A program made the translations under genes and the position numbers. The notes beneath the pieces were generated by a model. That model searched no databases, was not told where the DNA came from, and saw only the letters and a list, made by a program, of their open reading frames with translations. Shown here piece by piece: positions 11,154-20,620 of a stretch of 64,000 nt of DNA (the stretch's first letter is position 1; every line of letters begins with the position of its first letter). The stretch comes from Actibacterium ureilyticum. GTDB taxonomy: Bacteria > Pseudomonadota > Alphaproteobacteria > Rhodobacterales > Rhodobacteraceae. The DNA lies in NCBI RefSeq assembly GCF_002285435.1, contig NZ_NSBT01000006.1, positions 2,501 to 66,500 on the forward strand. The letters are read 5' to 3'.

Positions 11154-13217
11154 ATGGGTTTCCAAAAGAGAAGGCGCGTTCAACTGCTGTGTACCGTGGC
11201 CCTGTCGGGCCTGGCGGGCGCGGCGGCCGCGCAGGAACAGACCGACACGGGCGCAATGACGCAACTGGGCCGTGTCGTGCTGGGCGCAGGCGCCGAAAAG
11301 GTGGCGATCGACGTGCCGCAGTCGGTGTCGGTCGTGAACGAGGAAGAGATCGAGCGCGAACAGGCCGACACCGTGGGCGAGGTTCTGGACCGTCTGCCCG
11401 GCGTCACCGCCATCGGCTCGGAAAGCGTCTTTGGCGAAAGCTTCAACATCCGGGGCATCGGCGCGGGCGGATCGGCGGACGAGCCCAAGATCATCATGTC
11501 GATCAACGGCGTGAACAAGTATTACGAACAATACCGTCTTGGATCGTTCTTCGCCGATCCCGAGCTGTTCAAGCGGGTCGAGGTTCTGCGCGGGCCGGCA
11601 TCGTCCACCCTGTACGGGTCGGGCGCCATCGGCGGCGTGATCGCGATGGAGGCCAAGGAAGCCTCCGATTTCCTGGACGGCGACGACAATTTCGCGGTGC
11701 GCCAAAAGCTGCAATATACCGATAACGGCAATGGGCGGCTCAGCTCGACCGCGTTGGCCTTCGCGCCCGATCAGCGGTTCGACGTGATGGCGGCCTTCGT
11801 GTTCCGCGATTCGGACAAGAAAGAGGATGGCGACGGGGTCGAACTGCCCGCGACAGAGTTCGAAACCCGCTCGCAGATGATCAACTCGGCCTATCGCTTC
11901 GGCAATGATGGCGCGCATCAGGCGCGGTTCTTCTTCGAGTCGTTCTATTCCGACGCCAAAAAGCAGGATTACAACCAGATTGACGGCGGCTGGGGCCAGG
12001 TCGACCGCACCTATGAGGATCAGACCGCACAGTTGATCTATACCTATAACCCGGCCGATAACGACCTGATCAACGCCGACCTGATGATCGAATATTCCGA
12101 CACCACGGTCGAGATGGAAAACTGTGTCGGGTGTTTCCTGCCCGAGGCCGATTTCTCGTATTCCACCTGGACCTTCCAGGCCGAGAACGAGGCCGTCTGG
12201 TCCGGCGCGAACTATGAGAACATCCTGACCTTCGGCCTGTCGCATTCGGTGCAGGACCGTCAGGGTGAAACCGCCGCCGGCACCGGGATCAGCTATCACC
12301 CCGATGGCGAAACCACCACGACCGGCATCTATGCGCAGAACGAATTCATCTGGGATGACCGGCTGACCGTCATCGGCGGCCTGTGCTTCGACGAGATGAC
12401 CCTCTCGCCCGGCCAGTTGATTACCGCGACCGATGACGACACCACCAAGGACGCGATGGCTGCGACCCTGGCGGTGCATTACAAGCTGAACGAGGCTTTC
12501 GCGGTCTTCGGATCGGCGGCCTATACCGAACGGCTGCCCACCATCGACGAGATGTACGACACCCGCACCCGGCCCACGCCCGCGCTGGGCACGCTGGACC
12601 CCGAGGAAAGCGAAAACTTCGAACTGGGCTTTTCCTTCACCCATCAGAACCTGTTGACGCAAAGCGACCGGTTCGATCTGAAAGCTACGGCGTTCCAGAA
12701 CAACATGCGCAACCAGATCGTCAGCAATACCGCGGGCCTGAGCGTGGACGGGATCGTGCCGTCGCGCCTCAACCTGGACCGGACCCGTATTCAGGGGCTG
12801 GAGCTCGAGGCCGCCTATGCCTCGGATCTGTTCTTCGGTTCGCTGGCCTATACCCGCATGGACGGCAAGAACCTGAGCAATCCCGTTAGCGACAACGCCA
12901 AGCTCGAGGATACGATCCCCGCCGATACCATCGCGCTGACGCTGGGCCGGTACCTGCCGCAATGGGACATGAAACTGGGCTGGAGCCTGACCCATGCCAA
13001 GTCGAAATCCCGTGTCAGCGGCGGGACGACATTGGATGCGGATACCTATACCGTACATGATGTGTTCGCCAGCTGGACACCCGATCAGGGGATGTTCGCG
13101 GATGCCGAAATCCGGCTGGGCGTCGATAACGTCTTCGACAAGACCTATCGCAAACATCTGAATTCCAACAACTCCGCGGGGCGCAGCGTGTCGCTGACCC
13201 TGGCAAAAACCTTCTGA
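11154..13217 (+). CDS. hmuR: TonB-dependent outer-membrane heme receptor
   Basis: A 687-residue TonB-dependent receptor. The signal peptide is residues 1-26, followed by a plug domain (about 45-165) with VPQSVSVV, the DRLPGVTAIGSESVFGESFN segment, NIRGIG and VEVLRGPASSTLYGSGAIGG, then a 22-strand barrel ending in a terminal Phe (LAKTF), as outer-membrane porins do. AGGGGAAG lies upstream of the start. It is divergent from hmuSTUV and followed by exbB-exbD-tonB, so the substrate is most likely heme. A siderophore receptor is less likely in this setting. Confidence 0.92.
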   Translation: MGFQKRRRVQLLCTVALSGLAGAAAAQEQTDTGAMTQLGRVVLGAGAEKVAIDVPQSVSVVNEEEIEREQADTVGEVLDRLPGVTAIGSESVFGESFNIRGIGAGGSADEPKIIMSINGVNKYYEQYRLGSFFADPELFKRVEVLRGPASSTLYGSGAIGGVIAMEAKEASDFLDGDDNFAVRQKLQYTDNGNGRLSSTALAFAPDQRFDVMAAFVFRDSDKKEDGDGVELPATEFETRSQMINSAYRFGNDGAHQARFFFESFYSDAKKQDYNQIDGGWGQVDRTYEDQTAQLIYTYNPADNDLINADLMIEYSDTTVEMENCVGCFLPEADFSYSTWTFQAENEAVWSGANYENILTFGLSHSVQDRQGETAAGTGISYHPDGETTTTGIYAQNEFIWDDRLTVIGGLCFDEMTLSPGQLITATDDDTTKDAMAATLAVHYKLNEAFAVFGSAAYTERLPTIDEMYDTRTRPTPALGTLDPEESENFELGFSFTHQNLLTQSDRFDLKATAFQNNMRNQIVSNTAGLSVDGIVPSRLNLDRTRIQGLELEAAYASDLFFGSLAYTRMDGKNLSNPVSDNAKLEDTIPADTIALTLGRYLPQWDMKLGWSLTHAKSKSRVSGGTTLDADTYTVHDVFASWTPDQGMFADAEIRLGVDNVFDKTYRKHLNSNNSAGRSVSLTLAKTF

Positions 13218-13236
13218 GCAGCAAAGGATAAAAAAG

Positions 13237-13695
13237 ATGCACATTCCCGGCCGTGAAACCCTGCAATGCGCAAGCATCGTCCTGTCGTGTTTGGGGCTTG
13301 CGGCCGGCACTGGGCCGGTGTCGGCGGAGCAATCCGCCACACCAGCCCCTTTTCTTTCCATCGAATTGAACGGATCCGACCAGCATGGCGACGCCTGCCG
13401 CCTGACCTTTGTGGCGCGCAACCAGCTGGCGGCGGATCTGAACACCGCCGTGTTCGAAACGGTCCTGTTTTCGACCGACGGCGCGGTGTTGCAAATGACG
13501 CTTTTCGACTTTCAGGCCCTGCCCGCCGGGCGGCCCCGCGTGCGCCAGTTCGACGTGCCGGGCACCCAATGTGACGGCATTGCGCAGGTTCTGATCAACG
13601 GGGTGCACAGCTGCACCGGCGACGGCATCGCCAATGCCGATTGCGCCGCCGCGCTGCGCCCTGAAACCCGTACGAAAATCGAGGTTCTGGGATGA
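13237..13695 (+). CDS. uncharacterised exported protein of the heme-uptake operon
   Basis: A 152-residue protein I cannot assign to a named family. Residues 1-30 form a signal peptide (cleavage after VSA). The mature part has Cys at the GDACRLTF, GTQCDG, HSCTG and ADCAAAL segments, suggesting two disulfides or a metal site, and a predicted beta-rich fold. It lies 19 bases after hmuR, with AAAGGATAAAA as ribosome binding site, and its stop overlaps exbB by 4 bases, so it belongs to the TonB energising operon. A periplasmic accessory role in heme capture or in TonB complex function is inferred from position only. Confidence 0.75.
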   Translation: MHIPGRETLQCASIVLSCLGLAAGTGPVSAEQSATPAPFLSIELNGSDQHGDACRLTFVARNQLAADLNTAVFETVLFSTDGAVLQMTLFDFQALPAGRPRVRQFDVPGTQCDGIAQVLINGVHSCTGDGIANADCAAALRPETRTKIEVLG

Positions 13696-14384
13696 TGCCT
13701 TTGGAACAGGCTTTCGCCGCGCTGCGCGGTTTCGTCGATCTGGGTGGCCCTGTTGTCGCCGTTCTGTTGGGGCTGTCGGTGCTGGCGCTGGCGGTTGTCC
13801 TGTTCAAGTTCTGGCAGTTCCACCGTGCCGGGGTCGGCCGCCGCGATGCGCTGAACCGGGCGCTGGGGGAATGGGATGCGGGATCGGTCGGGGGCGCGCG
13901 CAGCGCGGTCGCCGACAGCCCGAACCACCTGGCCCCGCTGCTGGCCGAGGCGATGTCCGCCGCCCGGTCCGATCAGGACGCCACGCGCCTGGCCGAGCGT
14001 CTCAACGCCCGCGCCGAGGCGCAACTGGCCCGGCTGGAAAGCGCCTTTCGGCTGCTGGACAGCATCGCGCAGATCGCGCCGCTTCTGGGGTTGTTCGGCA
14101 CGGTTCTGGGCATGATCGAAGCGTTCCGCAAGCTGCAGGAGGCCGGATCGTCGGTCGACCCCTCACTGTTGGCGGGCGGGATCTGGGTGGCGCTGATGAC
14201 CACCGCCGTGGGGCTGGCAGTGGCGATGCCCACATCGCTGATCCTGACCTGGCTGGAATCGCGCGTCTTCCGCGAACGGGTCTTTGCCGACAAGGCAATC
14301 CAGATGATCCTCTGCCCCGGCGACTTCGGCGCCGAAACGGCCACCGGAACGGCGCCCGCCGCCGCGCTGGGCCATGCGCACTAG
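13692..14384 (+). CDS. exbB: TonB-system proton channel protein ExbB
   Basis: A 230-residue MotA/TolQ/ExbB family protein. The first membrane helix is at about 18-40, and the two conserved C-terminal helices are IAQIAPLLGLFGTVLGMIEA and GGIWVALMTTAVGLAVAMPT. It forms the proton channel with ExbD and drives TonB. The start overlaps the previous stop by 4 bases (ATGA), and the next gene begins 11 bases before its end. Confidence 0.93.
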   Translation: MMPLEQAFAALRGFVDLGGPVVAVLLGLSVLALAVVLFKFWQFHRAGVGRRDALNRALGEWDAGSVGGARSAVADSPNHLAPLLAEAMSAARSDQDATRLAERLNARAEAQLARLESAFRLLDSIAQIAPLLGLFGTVLGMIEAFRKLQEAGSSVDPSLLAGGIWVALMTTAVGLAVAMPTSLILTWLESRVFRERVFADKAIQMILCPGDFGAETATGTAPAAALGHAH

Positions 14385-14769
14385 GGGGGCTGCATTCCGG
14401 CGGCGGCGGATGTCGATGACCTCGCTCATCGACATCATCTTTCTGTTGCTGCTGTTTTTCATGCTGACATCGACCTTCACCCGCTATGCCGAGGTCGAGC
14501 TGATGAGCGCGGCCTCGGGCGCTGCGCCGTCGCAGGCCCGGCCGCTGTTTCTGCGGCTGACGCCCGAGGCGCTGTCGCTGAACGGCCAGCAGGTCGCGTT
14601 GGACGATCTGGGCGCGCGCCTGAGCGACCTGACCGCAGATGCCGCCGACGATGGTGCGCTGCTGCTGGTCAGCCCGGTGGGCGATGTGACGGCCCAGGGG
14701 CTGGTCGATGTCCTGACCCGTCTGCGCGATGTGCCGCATCTGGCGGTGCGTGTCCTGGGGGCCGGGTGA
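14374..14769 (+). CDS. exbD: ExbD/TolR family protein (first copy)
   Basis: A 131-residue protein with a basic N-terminus (RRRRMS), the single membrane helix SLIDIIFLLLLFFMLTSTF carrying the essential proton-carrying Asp (DIIF), and a periplasmic domain. It overlaps exbB by 11 bases and is followed directly by a second exbD-like gene. Confidence 0.92.
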   Translation: MRTRGAAFRRRRMSMTSLIDIIFLLLLFFMLTSTFTRYAEVELMSAASGAAPSQARPLFLRLTPEALSLNGQQVALDDLGARLSDLTADAADDGALLLVSPVGDVTAQGLVDVLTRLRDVPHLAVRVLGAG

Positions 14770-15159
14770 ATGGCGCGTCATGTTCGGCACAAGCGCGTTT
14801 CCGAGCCGACGATCGCGCTTATCAACATCGTCTTCCTGATGCTGATCTTCTTCCTGATCGCGGGCAGTATCGCGCCGCCGTTGCAGCCCGATCTGACGCT
14901 GGTGTCGACCCGCGACCTTGCCGGGCGCGAGCCGCCCGATGCGCTGGTGATCGCCGCCGATGGGCGCAGCCTGTATCGCGGGGCCGAAATCACGCCCGAA
15001 GCCTTCCTGGAACAGGTTGCCGACGGGTCCGAGGCGCCCGAAATCCGCATCGTTCCCGACCGCGATCTGCCCGCCGCGCAGCTGCTGAAGATCGGCCGCG
15101 CGCTGCAACAGGCCGGTGCGGCCAAGCTGTTCGTCGTGACCGAAAGGGGGCTGGAATGA
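14770..15159 (+). CDS. exbD: ExbD/TolR family protein (second copy)
   Basis: A 129-residue paralogue. The membrane segment IALINIVFLMLIFFLIAGSI has Asn where the first copy has the conserved Asp (LINIVF versus LIDIIF). The proton-binding Asp seems to be lost, so this copy probably acts as a structural partner in a heteromeric ExbD dimer. It starts at the base after the first exbD stop and overlaps the tonB start by 4 bases. Confidence 0.88.
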   Translation: MARHVRHKRVSEPTIALINIVFLMLIFFLIAGSIAPPLQPDLTLVSTRDLAGREPPDALVIAADGRSLYRGAEITPEAFLEQVADGSEAPEIRIVPDRDLPAAQLLKIGRALQQAGAAKLFVVTERGLE

Positions 15160-16070
15160 TCGCCGGACCCAGACGCATCGCCGCGCTGGCGCTGGCCCTG
15201 TCGGTCGGCGCCCATCTGGCGGGGTTCGGTGTTCTTGGCGCGCCCGAGGGCATCGAGATTCAGGGCGGCGCGCCACAGACCGTCGCCATGCTGGGCGACA
15301 GCCTGGCCGATCTGGTGCCGACCACCACGCAGCCGGTGACGCAGGATGACACGCTGACGCCCACCGTTACCGAGCCCGCCGCCGCGCAGCCGGTCACGCC
15401 GCAGCGGGTCGTGCCGGAAAACACGGCGCAGGTGCCCCTGACCCCCGCCGCGCGCCCGGACGAGGTCGCGGCCCTGCCCGCCGGGACCGCCACCGACCCG
15501 GCCGAAATGCGCAAGCTGGATCCGGTGCAGCCTGCGCCCGACCGCATCACCGCGACCACACCGGTCGAGGTGCGCCAGCCCGACGCCGACACCCCGCGCC
15601 CGAAAACGCGCCCCGATCCGAAAGTCGCGAAAAAGGCCCCGCCAAAGCCCAAGCCCGCCAAGGCAGCCGAACCGGCTCGTCAAAAGGCCAAGCAGGCCAC
15701 GACAAACAGCACCGCCACCGCCCGCAAGGGGCAGGCCGACGGCAAGACCAACGCACAGGCGGCGCGGTCCTCGGCCACCGCGGGGGCGGCCCGCGCGGCG
15801 GGCAATGCGGCTGTGTCGAACTATCCCGGCAAGGTCATGCGCAAGATCCAGCGCACCCGGAAAGAGCGGTCAGGCGGGCGCGGCACCGCCAAGGTGGGCT
15901 TTCGCGTCACGGCATCGGGGGCGGTTGCATCGGTGCGCATCCTGAAAAGCTCAGGGTCGCCCCGCGTCGATCAGAACGCCCTGCGCCATGTCCAGCGCGC
16001 GGCCCCCTTCCCGCCGCCGCCACAGGGCGCGCAGACCTCGTTCAGCATCGATTTCGTCAGCAAGGGCTGA
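15156..16070 (+). CDS. tonB: energy transducer TonB
   Basis: A 304-residue TonB-family protein with an N-terminal membrane anchor (about 8-30), a long Pro/Lys/Thr-rich periplasmic spacer (about 60-215, with PKPKPAK-type repeats), and a C-terminal TonB domain from YPGKVMRKIQR to the end (KVGFRV..., SSGSPRVDQNAL, FPPPP). The start at 15156 forms an ATGA overlap with the second exbD. It completes the dedicated energising set for HmuR. Its stop is 6 bases from the convergent glpK stop. Confidence 0.93.
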   Translation: MIAGPRRIAALALALSVGAHLAGFGVLGAPEGIEIQGGAPQTVAMLGDSLADLVPTTTQPVTQDDTLTPTVTEPAAAQPVTPQRVVPENTAQVPLTPAARPDEVAALPAGTATDPAEMRKLDPVQPAPDRITATTPVEVRQPDADTPRPKTRPDPKVAKKAPPKPKPAKAAEPARQKAKQATTNSTATARKGQADGKTNAQAARSSATAGAARAAGNAAVSNYPGKVMRKIQRTRKERSGGRGTAKVGFRVTASGAVASVRILKSSGSPRVDQNALRHVQRAAPFPPPPQGAQTSFSIDFVSKG

Positions 16071-16076
16071 ACCGGC

Positions 16077-17576
16077 TCAGCTTCCCAGGGTGCGGCGCAC
16101 GGCGTCTTTCCAGCCTGCGACCTTTCCGGCGCGGGTCTGGGCATCCATCGCGGGCTGGAACCGGCGTTCCAGCGACCAGCTTTGCGCGAATTCGGTGGGG
16201 CCGGGGCAGATGCCCGCCTGCATCCCCGCCAGCCAGGCGGCCCCCAGCGCGGTGGTTTCCAGTACCTGTGGCCGGTCGACCGGCGCGCCCAGGATGTCGG
16301 ACAGGAATTGCATCGTCCAGTCGCTGGCGCTCATCCCGCCATCGACACGCAGGATCGCCGGAGCCGTCCCCGCGCCATCGGCCATGTCCATCTGCATCGC
16401 GTCGATCAGATCGCGGGTCTGGAACCCCACACTTTCCAGCGCCGCACGGGCGAACTCCGCAGGCCCCGAATTGCGGGTCAGGCCAAAGATCGCGCCGCGA
16501 CAATCGGGGTCCCAATAAGGCGCGCCAAGCCCAGTAAAGGCCGGCACCATGATCACGTTCTGCGCCGGATCGGCGGTTTCGGCCAGGGGCTGCGTCTCGG
16601 CGGCGGTTTCAATGATCTTCAACCCGTCGCGCAGCCATTGCACCACGGCCCCGGCGATGAAAATAGACCCCTCCAGCGCATAGGTCGGCTTGCCGTCCAG
16701 TTGATAGGCGATGGTGGTCAGCAGCCGGTTTTTCGATGCAACCGGCGTGTTCCCGGTGTTGATCAGGGCAAAACACCCGGTGCCATAGGTCGATTTGACC
16801 ATGCCCCGGTCGAAACAGGCCTGACCGACCGTCGCCGCCTGTTGATCGCCCGCAACCCCCTGGATCGGAATTGCCGCGCCCAGGATATCGGGCTCGGTCG
16901 TGCCGAATTCCGCCGCGCTGTCGCGCACTTGCGGCAGCATCGCCTGCGGGATGTCGAACAACTCGCAGATCGGGGCCGACCATCGGTCATTGTGTATGTC
17001 GTAAAGCGCGGTGCGCGCGGCGTTGGTGGCGTCGGTCACGTGCGCCCGCCCGCCCGTCAGCCGCCAGATCAGATAGCTGTCGACGGTGCCGAACAGCAGA
17101 TCGCCCTTTGCGGCGCGGTCCCGCGCGCCATCGACATTTTCCAGAACCCAGCGCAGCTTGGTCGCGGAAAAATACGGGTCCAGCAACAGCCCCGTGGTGT
17201 CGGCGATCAGCGCCTCGTGACCCTCGGCCTTCAGCTTGTGGCAATATTCGGCGGTGCGCCGATCCTGCCAGACGATGGCGTTATAGACCGGCTGGCCGGT
17301 GGTGCGGTCCCAGACCACGGTGGTTTCGCGCTGGTTGGTGATGCCGATGCTGGCGATATCCGCTGCGGTCAGCCCGGCCTTGGCGATGGCGGCGTGGGCG
17401 GCCCCGATCACCGTGGTCCACAGGTCCTGGGGGTCGTGTTCGACCCAGCCCGAGGCCGGGAAATGCTGCGGGAATTCGCGCTGGGCGATGGCAACGACCT
17501 GAAGCCCCGCGTCGAAGATGATCGCCCGGCTGGAGGTCGTGCCCTGATCGATCGACAGGATATAGGGGCCGGGCAT
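16077..17576 (-). CDS. glpK: glycerol kinase
   Basis: A 499-residue FGGY-family kinase that phosphorylates glycerol to glycerol-3-phosphate. The N-terminal phosphate loop [15 protein letters not shown] is at 7-21, followed by [11 protein letters not shown], the [10 protein letters not shown] segment, and the C-terminal ATP-binding [13 protein letters not shown]. The length is standard. It is the last gene of the glycerol transport operon, 3 bases after glpU, so uptake and phosphorylation are made together. Confidence 0.95.
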   Translation of the reverse strand: MPGPYILSIDQGTTSSRAIIFDAGLQVVAIAQREFPQHFPASGWVEHDPQDLWTTVIGAAHAAIAKAGLTAADIASIGITNQRETTVVWDRTTGQPVYNAIVWQDRRTAEYCHKLKAEGHEALIADTTGLLLDPYFSATKLRWVLENVDGARDRAAKGDLLFGTVDSYLIWRLTGGRAHVTDATNAARTALYDIHNDRWSAPICELFDIPQAMLPQVRDSAAEFGTTEPDILGAAIPIQGVAGDQQAATVGQACFDRGMVKSTYGTGCFALINTGNTPVASKNRLLTTIAYQLDGKPTYALEGSIFIAGAVVQWLRDGLKIIETAAETQPLAETADPAQNVIMVPAFTGLGAPYWDPDCRGAIFGLTRNSGPAEFARAALESVGFQTRDLIDAMQMDMADGAGTAPAILRVDGGMSASDWTMQFLSDILGAPVDRPQVLETTALGAAWLAGMQAGICPGPTEFAQSWSLERRFQPAMDAQTRAGKVAGWKDAVRRTLGS

Positions 17577-17579
17577 CGC

Positions 17580-17858
17580 TCAGACCTTCCAGAAACAGAA
17601 AACGCCCCAGGCGATGGCCAGCCCCAGCGGCGCCCAAAGCGGCATGCCGACCAGCCCCAGCCACGCCAGAAAGATATAGACCGCCCCCAAAAGCGACAGG
17701 AACAGCCGGTCGCCCCGCGTGGTGGTCAGCCCCAGAACGCCGCGCCGTTCCTGCCCGCCGGGGTGGCGGATCTCGACCAGGGTCAGCACGCCAAGGGCGC
17801 TGAAGATCCCGATGAAGACCAATGCGGTGGGCCAGGTCCAGGCCATCCAGTTCAGCAT
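17580..17858 (-). CDS. glpU: small membrane protein of the glycerol ABC transporter (DUF2160)
   Basis: A 92-residue protein with two or three hydrophobic helices (about 8-25, 50-66 and 70-88) and a RHPGGQERRG loop. It corresponds to GlpU of the rhizobial glpSTPQUV glycerol transport operon; its role is not established. The start at 17858 overlaps the glpQ stop by one base (TGATG). Confidence 0.82.
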   Translation of the reverse strand: MLNWMAWTWPTALVFIGIFSALGVLTLVEIRHPGGQERRGVLGLTTTRGDRLFLSLLGAVYIFLAWLGLVGMPLWAPLGLAIAWGVFCFWKV

Positions 17859-18655
17859 CACACCCTCCCCAAGGCAAAGCCCTTGGCAATGTAGTTCCGA
17901 ACGAAATAGATCACAATCGCGCCGGGAATGATCGTCAAGGTCCCCGCAGCCGCCAGCAGGCCCAGCTCGTACCCCGCCGATGATGCGGTGCGCGTCATCA
18001 CGGCGGCAATCGGCTTGGCCTCGACCGCCGTCAGGGTCTTGGCCAGCAGCAGTTCCACCCACGAGAACATGAAGCAGAAGAACGCGGTCACGCCCACGCC
18101 CGCCTTGATCGTCGGCAGAAAGATCTGGACGAAAAAGCGGGGGAAGGAATAGCCGTCGACATAGGCGGTTTCATCCAGCTCTTTGGGCACACCGCCCATG
18201 AACCCCTCAAGGATCCAGACCGCCAGCGGGATGTTGAACAGGCAATGCGCCAGCGCCACCGCCAGATGCGTGTCGAATAGCCCGACCGCCGAATACAGCT
18301 GAAAGAAGGGCAGGGCAAAGACCGCCGCCGGGGCCATCCGGTTCGTCAGCAGCCAGAAAAACAGGTGCTTGTCCCCCAGGAACCGATAGCGGCTGAACGC
18401 ATAGGCCGCAGGCAGCGCCACCGCGACCGAGATCACGGTGTTGATCGAAACATAGAGGATCGAGTTGATATAGCCCCAGTACCAGGTCGGATCGGTGAAG
18501 ATCGCGGCATAGTTTTCCAGCGTGAAGGTCTGCGGGAAAAGCGAGAAGCCCGACAGGATCTCGTTCGTGGTCTTGAAGCTCATCGCGACCAGCCAATAGA
18601 TCGGCAGCAGCAGGAACAGGATATAGAAAAGCGGGATCAGATAGCGCGGTTTCAT
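17858..18655 (-). CDS. glpQ: glycerol ABC transporter permease
   Basis: A 265-residue MalG/UgpE-type inner-membrane permease with six helices. The cytoplasmic coupling (EAA) loop is visible as ELDETAYVDGYSFPRFF. It pairs with GlpP to form the channel. It sits between glpP (12 bases upstream) and glpU (1-base overlap). Confidence 0.9.
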   Translation of the reverse strand: MKPRYLIPLFYILFLLLPIYWLVAMSFKTTNEILSGFSLFPQTFTLENYAAIFTDPTWYWGYINSILYVSINTVISVAVALPAAYAFSRYRFLGDKHLFFWLLTNRMAPAAVFALPFFQLYSAVGLFDTHLAVALAHCLFNIPLAVWILEGFMGGVPKELDETAYVDGYSFPRFFVQIFLPTIKAGVGVTAFFCFMFSWVELLLAKTLTAVEAKPIAAVMTRTASSAGYELGLLAAAGTLTIIPGAIVIYFVRNYIAKGFALGRV

Positions 18656-18667
18656 GTGCCTGCCCCC

Positions 18668-19531
18668 TTAGGTGTTATCGTTCTTGGTCATGAGCGTATA
18701 GAACACCCAACTGACCAACAGCGTGATGGCGAAATAGATCAGCGACATCGCCGCCGCCGGACCCAGGTCGAACTGCCCCAGCGCGATCTTGACCAGATCA
18801 ATCGACAGCAGCGTGGTGGAATTGCCCGGGCCACCGCCGGTCAGCGTGAAGGGCTCGGTATAGATGTTGAAGCTGTCCATGAACCGCAGCAGCACCGCGA
18901 TGGTCAGAACCGTTTTCATCTTGGGCAGCTGGATATAGCGGAACACCGACCAGTTCGACGCGCCGTCGATCTTGGCCGCCTGGTAATAGGCATCGGGGAT
19001 CGACACCAGCCCCGCATAGCACAACAGCACCACCAGCGATGTCCAGTGCCAGACATCCATCACGATCACCGTGATCCAGGCCGCCACGGGGTTCTGCGTC
19101 ATGTCATAGGGGATGCCCAGCGTGTGGTTCAGGAAATAACCCAGCAATCCGATATCGGGCAGGGTAAAGATGTTCCACATCGACCCCACCACGTTCCACG
19201 GGATCAGCATCGGCAGCGCCATCGTCACCAGACAGACCGGCACCCAGAAGCCTTTGCGCGGCATGGAAAGCGCGATGATGATGCCCAGCGGGATCTCGAT
19301 CGCCAGGATCAGGCCGGTGAACAGGAACTGCCGCCCCAGCGCGGCGTGGAAGCGGTCCGATTGCAGGATCTGCTGGAACCAGTCGAGCCCCTGCCAGAAG
19401 AACAGGTTGTCGCCGAATGTCTCCTGGACCGAATAATTCACCACGGTCATGATCGGGATCAGCGCGTTGAACGCCACCAGCACCAGCACCGGCAGGACGA
19501 AGAACCAGGCCTTTTGATTGACGGTTTTCAT
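18668..19531 (-). CDS. glpP: glycerol ABC transporter permease
   Basis: A 287-residue MalF/UgpA-type permease with six helices and the EAA-like loop QAAKIDGASNWSVFRYIQLP. An upstream in-frame start at 19567 exists, but the start at 19531 (MKTVNQK) has GGGGG 8 bases upstream and fits the family. It lies 4 bases after glpT. Confidence 0.9.
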   Translation of the reverse strand: MKTVNQKAWFFVLPVLVLVAFNALIPIMTVVNYSVQETFGDNLFFWQGLDWFQQILQSDRFHAALGRQFLFTGLILAIEIPLGIIIALSMPRKGFWVPVCLVTMALPMLIPWNVVGSMWNIFTLPDIGLLGYFLNHTLGIPYDMTQNPVAAWITVIVMDVWHWTSLVVLLCYAGLVSIPDAYYQAAKIDGASNWSVFRYIQLPKMKTVLTIAVLLRFMDSFNIYTEPFTLTGGGPGNSTTLLSIDLVKIALGQFDLGPAAAMSLIYFAITLLVSWVFYTLMTKNDNT

Positions 19532-19535
19532 GTGG

Positions 19536-20609
19536 CTACCCCCTTGCCTCGGTCGCGAGCCAGCCATCGGCGTAAAGCCGGGTCTGGTCGGGCCGGAATT
19601 GCAGATGGACGGTGTCGCCCTTGGCGGGGCGGTCGCCCTCGGTCACGGCCGCGATGCGGGTGTCGCCCACCATGACCTCGACCACGTTGTGCCGGCCGAT
19701 ATCGGATGCCTTGCGCACCACGGCTTCGATGCCGCTATCGGCCAGCGACACGAATTCGGGCCGCACGCCGATCTCAGCCCTGGTCCCGATCTTGGTGATC
19801 GGCCCTTCCAGCGTCACGGGCTGGCCCCGGAAAAAGGCGCCGCCATCGCGCACCTCGCAGGGCAGGATGTTCATGCCGGGCGAGCCGATGAAATGGCCCA
19901 CGAAGGTATGCGCGGGACGCTCGAACAGCTCGACCGGGGTGCCGATCTGCACGATCACGCCCAGATCCATCACCACGACCTGATCGGCGAAGGTCAGCGC
20001 CTCGGTCTGGTCGTGGGTGACATAGATCATCGTCGCGTTCACGCGCTGGTGCAGCTCTTTCAGCTTCGACCGCAGTTTCCATTTCAGATGCGGGTCGATC
20101 ACGGTCAGCGGTTCGTCGAACATCACCACGTTCACATCGTTGCGCACCAGCCCGCGCCCCATCGAGATCTTTTGCTTGTTGTCCGGGCTCAGGTTCGCCG
20201 CGCGGGTGTCCAGCATCGACGTGACTTCCAGCATCTCGGCAATGGCGGTCACGCGCTCGCGCACGATCTTCTCGTCCCGTCCGCGATTGCGCAGCGGAAA
20301 GGCCAGATTGTCATAGACCGACATCGTGTCGTAGATGACCGGGAACTGGAACACCTGTGCGATGTTGCGCTTGTCGGGCGGCAGGGCGGTCATATCCCGG
20401 TCGTCGAACAGGATCTTCCCCTCGGACGGGACCAGCAGGCCCGAGATGATGTTCAGCAGCGTGGACTTGCCGCAGCCAGACGGGCCAAGCAGCGCATAGG
20501 CGCCGCCGTCTTCCCACACATGGTCGATTTCCTTCAGCGCGTAATCATCCGGGCCCGACGGGTTCGGCAGATAGCTGTGGCGCAGGTTTTGCAGGGTTAT
20601 ACGTGCCAT
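19536..20609 (-). CDS. glpT: glycerol ABC transporter ATP-binding protein, degenerate signature
   Basis: A 357-residue MalK/UgpC-type ATPase. Walker A GPSGCGKST is near 38-46 and Walker B VVMFDEPLTVIDP is intact, but the ABC signature reads LSPDNKQKISMGRGLV, not LSGGQQQR. A C-terminal OB/TOBE domain follows from about 240. With GlpS (canonical signature) it probably forms a heterodimer with one consensus and one weak ATP site. Confidence 0.9.
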   Translation of the reverse strand: MARITLQNLRHSYLPNPSGPDDYALKEIDHVWEDGGAYALLGPSGCGKSTLLNIISGLLVPSEGKILFDDRDMTALPPDKRNIAQVFQFPVIYDTMSVYDNLAFPLRNRGRDEKIVRERVTAIAEMLEVTSMLDTRAANLSPDNKQKISMGRGLVRNDVNVVMFDEPLTVIDPHLKWKLRSKLKELHQRVNATMIYVTHDQTEALTFADQVVVMDLGVIVQIGTPVELFERPAHTFVGHFIGSPGMNILPCEVRDGGAFFRGQPVTLEGPITKIGTRAEIGVRPEFVSLADSGIEAVVRKASDIGRHNVVEVMVGDTRIAAVTEGDRPAKGDTVHLQFRPDQTRLYADGWLATEARG

Positions 20610-20620
20610 TCGTGTCGTCC

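Noticed and set aside
11079-13445. A 788-codon minus-strand ORF opposite hmuR
   Set aside because: It is a high-GC antisense shadow of a real TonB-dependent receptor, with no ribosome site or family motif.
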